From: a bacterium
Lineage (GTDB): Bacteria > Blakebacterota > Blakebacteria > Blakebacterales > Blakebacteraceae
Assembly: GCA_025774615.1 (NCBI GenBank)
Contig: JALGVQ010000067.1
Location: 1-18,607 of the forward strand
Direction: 5' to 3'
Length of the DNA stretch: 18,607 bases
The translations under genes and the position numbers were made by a program. Below, piece by piece: positions 15,179 through 18,607 of this stretch (position 1 is the stretch's first letter; each line of letters begins with the position of its first letter). The notes beneath the pieces were generated by a model that saw only the letters and a list, made by a program, of their open reading frames with translations, ran no database searches and was not told where the DNA came from.

Positions 15179-16156
15179 TCAGTCGATACCCTCATCCCTG
15201 TCTTTGACGAACAGCTCCATCAGAGTCTTAATTTCTTCTTCTGTGATCCGCACCGCGGCCTTCCTTATGATCTCCCCGAAAGTGGCGATCTCCTCATCGG
15301 TGACGGGACCGCCGATGTTGCCGTTCGGACCGAAACTGTCAGCCACGATCGATCCGTCCGGTTCCAGGATGAAGAAGACCGGGATGCCGCCGTAGGTATC
15401 GCCCCGGAACTTGTCTGTGATCTCGGCCAGGTACCGGTTCTTGACCTCCACCCCGCCGATGGTCCGGTCCTGGTCGATCTTCAGCACGATCAGGTCCTTG
15501 TCGATGATCGCTTTGGTGGCCTCACGGGCCAGGTAGGCTTCAAGCAGCCCACAGTATCCTCACCACGGGGCCCCGAAGGTGAGGAAAACCCGCTTATGGG
15601 TCCGCTCTGCCTCGGCCAGCGCATCGCTGAGGAGATCCTCGGCTGCCAGGTACTCCGCCTGATGCTCGGTCAGGAAGGAATTGACCAGTTCCGGATCATG
15701 GGCATTATCCTTCTCCAATGACCCGGTCTCCTGGTGAGTGACCACATTCCCCTCTCCGTCCAGTACCGTCAGGTAGGGCACTCCGTTACTCTTGAAATCG
15801 GCGCCGTATTTCTCGGCCAGCTCCAGGTTCTTGTCCCAGCGGCCGATGTCTACGTAGACGACCTCGTACTCATAGAGGAGTGTCCGGGCGACGGTGCGGT
15901 CATCCTGGTAAGTCCCATGCAGGAGTATGCACCAGCCGCACCAGTTGGCTCCCCACTGGATCAGAACCCGTTTGTTCTCCTTGGCGGCGACGGCCAGGGC
16001 GACCTGGATATCCGCGGCCGCATCAGCAGATTCATCGTAGACCGGGACTTCTTCGGCAGCCTCTTCCTGCTGGAAGGGTGCTGCCGCCACGCTCGTGGCA
16101 GGGAGAAGGACCGCGATCGCCAGCGCCAGTAACGCAGGGTGGGCGTATCGTCTCAC
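15179..16156 (-). CDS. Putative selenoprotein: exported tandem thioredoxin-fold protein (CxxC domain then UxxC domain), TGA read as Sec
   Basis: GTG at 16156 is fixed by AGGAGGT at 16164-16170. I read one 325-residue protein through the in-frame TGA at 15560-15562. Residues 1-26 are a Sec signal peptide (PALLALAIAVLLPATSVAAA). Domain 1 (~45-165) has the redox site W72-C73-G74-W75-C76 and cis-Pro127 (NGVPYLTVLDGEGN). Domain 2 (~170-325) has FLTFGAPW-U199-G200-Y201-C202 and cis-Pro259 (YGGIPVFFILEPDG). The TGA therefore replaces precisely the first catalytic Cys of a WCGYC motif, and 126 coherent codons follow, with helix (LLEAYLAREATKAIIDKD), strand (LIVLKIDQD) and C-terminal helices. The alternative is a TGC/TGT-to-TGA nonsense mutation or sequencing error. 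Role inferred: periplasmic thiol/selenol oxidoreductase. The true stop is also TGA, so the recoding signal must be local. Last gene of the NfeD/slipin/acyltransferase operon, 43 bases after the acyltransferase. Confidence 0.8.
15517..15559 (-). promoter_or_regulatory. Candidate bacterial SECIS region directly 3' of the Sec TGA
   Basis: On the mRNA strand, numbering from the base after UGA, two hairpins can form. Hairpin A: bases 8-27, GUGGGCU-GCUUGA-AGCCUAC, seven pairs with one G-U wobble and a 6-nt loop. Hairpin B: bases 29-43, UGGCC-CGUGA-GGCCA, five GC-rich pairs, with an outer GCUU/AAGC pairing (15-18 with 47-50) that would make a longer bipartite stem. The loop G's of both lie about 14-36 bases after UGA, and B's loop carries GU; bacterial SECIS hairpins typically place an apical G ~16-37 bases from UGA. 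A and B compete, so only one would be the working form. Confidence 0.45.
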
Positions 16157-16199
16157 TTTCCATACCTCCTGTGATCAGATCATGATGAAGATGTGTTTC

Positions 16200-17345
16200 T
16201 CAGATCTTTACGAAGATGCGTTTGCGGTATAGTACGGTCGCGACCACCAGCCAGAACAGCACATATCCGAGCGCAAAGAGAAGAGAGCCGTTCATGGGGC
16301 CGGCAAGCGGCACGAAGAGGTTGTTGTAGATCCAGGCGTAGAGTGAGGTCCGGTCTGCGTCCGCGCCGACCTTGATGAGGATGAGCATCTTGACCAGCAG
16401 ACCCGAGCCGACAAAGATCGCCAGCGGGTTCATGCCGAAATGGATCGCAGGCCCGGCCCACTTGTGGATCCCCTTCACGTCGATCAGCCAGTAACAGAGC
16501 GCGAGGAACTGCAACGCGGCGCCGGCGGAGAAGAGGACATAACTGCTCGTCCAGAGGGCTTTGTTGATCGGGAACCAGATTCCCATGACGAGCCCGGCCA
16601 GGATGGCGCCCCACCCCCAGACGAAAAGTCGGTTGGTGATATCACCCCGATCGCGGCCGGAATGGATCACGCGGCCGGTCAGCACTCCGAGGAGCACCGT
16701 CGCGATCGCCGGAATCGTGCTGATCAGACCTTCCGGATCGTAGAGGGTCCGCCACAGGTGCTGGCCAAAGAGTGATCGATCGATCCAGGCAGCCAGGTTC
16801 CCTTCCATGCTGAGGTCCCCCGCCCCGAAGCCCGGTACCGGTACCGTCTTCATCACCACCCAGTAGAAGAGCAGGAGCCCCCCCACCCACCGGATCTGTC
16901 CCGTCTGGCCGCTTCGCAGGGTGATGAGAGAGGCAAAGAGGTAGGCCAGCGCTATCCGCTGCAGAACCCCGAAGATCCGGAGGGTGCCGAGGTCGAACCG
17001 GGGGAAGGCATTCAGAAAGAGACCGATCGCAAAGATCAGCAGTGCACGCTTCAGTACCTTCAGGTGGAGATCACGCTCACTCAGACCCTTCTCACGCTGC
17101 TTCGCGAACGAAAGCGTCATCGAGACGCCGACGATGAAGAGGAAGAAGGGGAAGATCAGATCGGTGGGGGTCCAGCCGTGCCATTCGGCGTGACGAAGGG
17201 GAGCGTACACGTAAGACCAGCTGCCGGGGTTGTTCACCAGGATCATACCGGCGATGGTGATGCCCCGGAAGGCATCGAGCGAGACGAGCCTTCCGGGGAT
17301 CAGGGACTGCCTGGAACCGACGGCGTCGGTCCCGTTCCGACTCAA
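16200..17345 (-). CDS. Multipass membrane acyltransferase, HGSNAT/COG4299-like (DUF5009)
   Basis: The start is TTG 17345, four bases inside the upstream gene (TTGA overlap), with GAGGAG eight bases before it. The 381-residue protein has ~10-11 hydrophobic segments. The N-terminus [20 protein letters not shown] and [20 protein letters not shown] are the hallmark of the heparan-alpha-glucosaminide N-acetyltransferase-like family, which moves acetyl groups across the membrane to sugar amines; the His in the second motif is the expected catalytic or acceptor residue. [19 protein letters not shown] and [20 protein letters not shown] are further family segments. The bacterial substrate is unknown; amino sugars of wall or surface polysaccharide are the usual guess. 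It lies between the slipin gene and the selenoprotein gene, and is translationally coupled to the former. Confidence 0.85.
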   Translation of the reverse strand: MSRNGTDAVGSRQSLIPGRLVSLDAFRGITIAGMILVNNPGSWSYVYAPLRHAEWHGWTPTDLIFPFFLFIVGVSMTLSFAKQREKGLSERDLHLKVLKRALLIFAIGLFLNAFPRFDLGTLRIFGVLQRIALAYLFASLITLRSGQTGQIRWVGGLLLFYWVVMKTVPVPGFGAGDLSMEGNLAAWIDRSLFGQHLWRTLYDPEGLISTIPAIATVLLGVLTGRVIHSGRDRGDITNRLFVWGWGAILAGLVMGIWFPINKALWTSSYVLFSAGAALQFLALCYWLIDVKGIHKWAGPAIHFGMNPLAIFVGSGLLVKMLILIKVGADADRTSLYAWIYNNLFVPLAGPMNGSLLFALGYVLFWLVVATVLYRKRIFVKI

Positions 17346-18331
17346 ACTTCAGTCTCCTCTGGAGGCTTCCGCTCATACTTCGGAGGCTCGGCATCTTTCG
17401 CCTCCTTCAGCGCCTTGCCGGAAACGGCGGGCAGGTCCCCCAGGATCTCGGCGATCCCGCCCAGACCGCCCAGCAGGGCCGTGGCCTCGAAGGGGAGGAA
17501 GATCTTGGTGGCCTGGCCGTCGGCCATGTTGGTCAGGGCCTCAATGTACTTGATCGTGATCAGGTCCTGGGTCGGGTTCCCATTGTGGATCGCCTCATAC
17601 ACCTTGAGCACGGCCTCCGCCTCACCGTTGGCGACCGTGGTCAATTTGAACCGTTCGGCTTCAGCGACCTTCTCGATCGCCAATGCTTCACCCTCGGCTT
17701 CGAGGATGGCGGCCTGTTTCTGACCCTCGGCTACCATGATGGCGGCCTCCCGCTCGCCGTCGGCCTCAAGGACCACCGCGCGCCGTTCTCGCTCGGCCTT
17801 CATCTGACGGTGCATGGCGTCCATCACGTCAGTGGGCGGCTCGATCCGCTGGATTTCGACCCGCACGATCCTGACTCCCCATCGGTCGGTGGCATCGTCG
17901 AGGATCTCGCGCAGACGGGTGTTGATGAGTTCACGTGAGGTGAGTGAACTGTCGAGTGTCATCTCCCCTACGATGTTACGCAGGTTGGTCTGCGCCAGTT
18001 TGGTGGAAGCGGCGTAGAAGTTTGCCACGTTGTAGAGGAGCTTCACCGGATCGGTGGCCTCGTAGTAGACGATGGCGTCCATCGTGACCGCCACGTTGTC
18101 GGCCGTGATCACTTCCTGCGGCGGGACATCCACGACCTGCTCGCGCATGTCCACCTTTTTGACCTTCTCAATGAAGGGGATGATGATCACCAGTCCGCTC
18201 GGGAGGGTCCGCTGGTACTTGCCCAACCGTTCCACGACCCCCTTCTGGTACGGCAGGATGATCTTCAGAGCGTTCGCCACGAAGACGATCAGAACTAACG
18301 CGACGAATCCCAGAGCGACAACAGCTTCCAT
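17342..18331 (-). CDS. SPFH/band 7 protein (slipin/paraslipin, QmcA-like)
   Basis: The start is ATG 18331 with AGGAGG upstream; the protein has 329 residues. One N-terminal membrane anchor ([20 protein letters not shown], residues ~4-23) is followed by the SPFH domain (~25-185): [54 protein letters not shown]. Residues ~180-235 are an Ala/Glu-rich coiled coil ([20 protein letters not shown]), typical of the family's oligomer ring. The tail [15 protein letters not shown] is charged and Pro-rich. Such proteins form large membrane rings and organise membrane microdomains, often with an NfeD-type partner, which here is the next gene upstream, 52 bases away. The same pairing (SPFH plus NfeD) is a well-known conserved operon. 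Confidence 0.95.
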   Translation of the reverse strand: MEAVVALGFVALVLIVFVANALKIILPYQKGVVERLGKYQRTLPSGLVIIIPFIEKVKKVDMREQVVDVPPQEVITADNVAVTMDAIVYYEATDPVKLLYNVANFYAASTKLAQTNLRNIVGEMTLDSSLTSRELINTRLREILDDATDRWGVRIVRVEIQRIEPPTDVMDAMHRQMKAERERRAVVLEADGEREAAIMVAEGQKQAAILEAEGEALAIEKVAEAERFKLTTVANGEAEAVLKVYEAIHNGNPTQDLITIKYIEALTNMADGQATKIFLPFEATALLGGLGGIAEILGDLPAVSGKALKEAKDAEPPKYERKPPEETEV

Positions 18332-18383
18332 TATGTGCCTCCTGCAGGTATCACCTGCTCACGGGATCAGATATCGAATCGTG

Positions 18384-18607
18384 TTATTCAGGCCTGGCTT
18401 CTGTGTCCGTTCCATGATCCGCGGGAGGAGATTCGGATGCCTCTTTGCCGCCCTCCTCTGCCGGTCTTACGACCATGCTGGTACCGTCCACCCTTACGAT
18501 CACGGTCCAGGTCTCGGCGGGAATCACTTCTCTGTCGGCGGAATCAGCGCGCCACTCCTCGCGATCTATGCGAACCATCCCGGTGGCGGCCGCGGCATCG
18601 ATCGTTT
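18384..18607 (-). CDS. NfeD-like protein, C-terminal OB-fold part (5' end outside window)
   Basis: The frame is open from the stop at 18384 through position 18607 (about 74 codons visible). The visible part, TIDAAAATGMVRIDREEWRA then AETWTVIVRVDGTSMVVRP, matches the NfeD C-terminal OB-fold ('G.a.i.g..w.a......G..v.V..v.g..l.V.p'). It ends in a disordered acidic tail (EEGGKEASESPPADHGTD). An internal ATG at 18578 is not the start, because the frame continues upstream. Its position directly before a slipin gene supports the assignment. The membrane segments and any N-terminal protease domain would lie outside the window, so short versus long NfeD type cannot be told. Confidence 0.75.
   Translation of the reverse strand, partial: TIDAAAATGMVRIDREEWRADSADREVIPAETWTVIVRVDGTSMVVRPAEEGGKEASESPPADHGTDTEARPE

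Noticed and set aside
15179-15487. Separate small gene starting at GTG 15487
   Set aside because: It begins in the middle of a beta strand (LIVLKIDQD) with no ribosome site, lacks the redox motif, and is in frame with the ORF ending at the TGA. It is better read as the 3' part of the selenoprotein.
15560-15562. Genome-wide recoding of TGA (code 4 or 25)
   Set aside because: TGA is the natural stop of several genes in the window (for example 11425, 15058, 16200, 17342), so only this TGA appears to be read as an amino acid.

Overview
The window looks like a chromosomal segment of an uncultured, moderately high-GC, diderm bacterium, probably from the FCB group or a neighbouring candidate phylum (Latescibacterota, Gemmatimonadota, Krumholzibacteriota and similar). 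The clues are two GWxTD-type proteins, several Sec-exported lipoproteins, a secreted subtilase ending in a FlgD-like/T9SS-type sorting domain (YPNPFN), a stand-alone Cpn10-like protein of the type I associate with FCB genomes, and strong AGGAGG ribosome sites. The phylum is an inference. I see no transposase, CRISPR array, tRNA or rRNA gene, and no sign of a prophage or genomic island.

Layout. 1-4927 (minus strand): a putative operon of an exported beta-rich lipoprotein, a radical SAM protein and a TPR/GWxTD protein, followed by a Spy/CpxP-like exported protein with a 14-residue RG-rich repeat tail, a one-base frame break, and a 3' end beyond the window. 5078-8548 (plus): a GWxTD lipoprotein with two copies of the motif and an M24 Xaa-Pro-type peptidase. 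8713-10278 (minus): a POT-family peptide/proton symporter, separated from the peptidase by a shared bidirectional terminator. 10546-10923 (plus): a Cpn10/GroES-like protein behind a TATAAT box and a perfect 14-bp palindrome. 10997-15058 (plus): a small lipoprotein that resembles a subtilase propeptide, the subtilase itself, and a TPR lipoprotein, closed by a bidirectional terminator at 15096-15125. 15179-18607 (minus): an operon of NfeD-like (partial), SPFH/slipin, a HGSNAT-like membrane acyltransferase and a two-domain thioredoxin-fold protein.

The most important reading is in the last operon. A plain ORF call splits the thioredoxin-like gene into two pieces at a TGA (15560-15562). That TGA sits exactly where the first active-site cysteine of the second thioredoxin domain belongs (Trp-TGA-Gly-Tyr-Cys, against Trp-Cys-Gly-Trp-Cys in the first domain), and the frame stays open for 126 more codons with a full thioredoxin C-terminal half. 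Hairpins lie directly behind the TGA. I annotate it as one selenocysteine-containing, exported, tandem thioredoxin-fold protein of 325 residues, with a CxxC domain followed by a UxxC domain. TGA is a normal stop for at least four genes here, including this one, so global recoding is not the explanation.

Functionally the window is dominated by the cell envelope: exported lipoproteins, a secreted protease with a possible dedicated inhibitor, peptide import and dipeptide cleavage, a membrane-quality NfeD/slipin pair, and an exported thiol/selenol redox protein.
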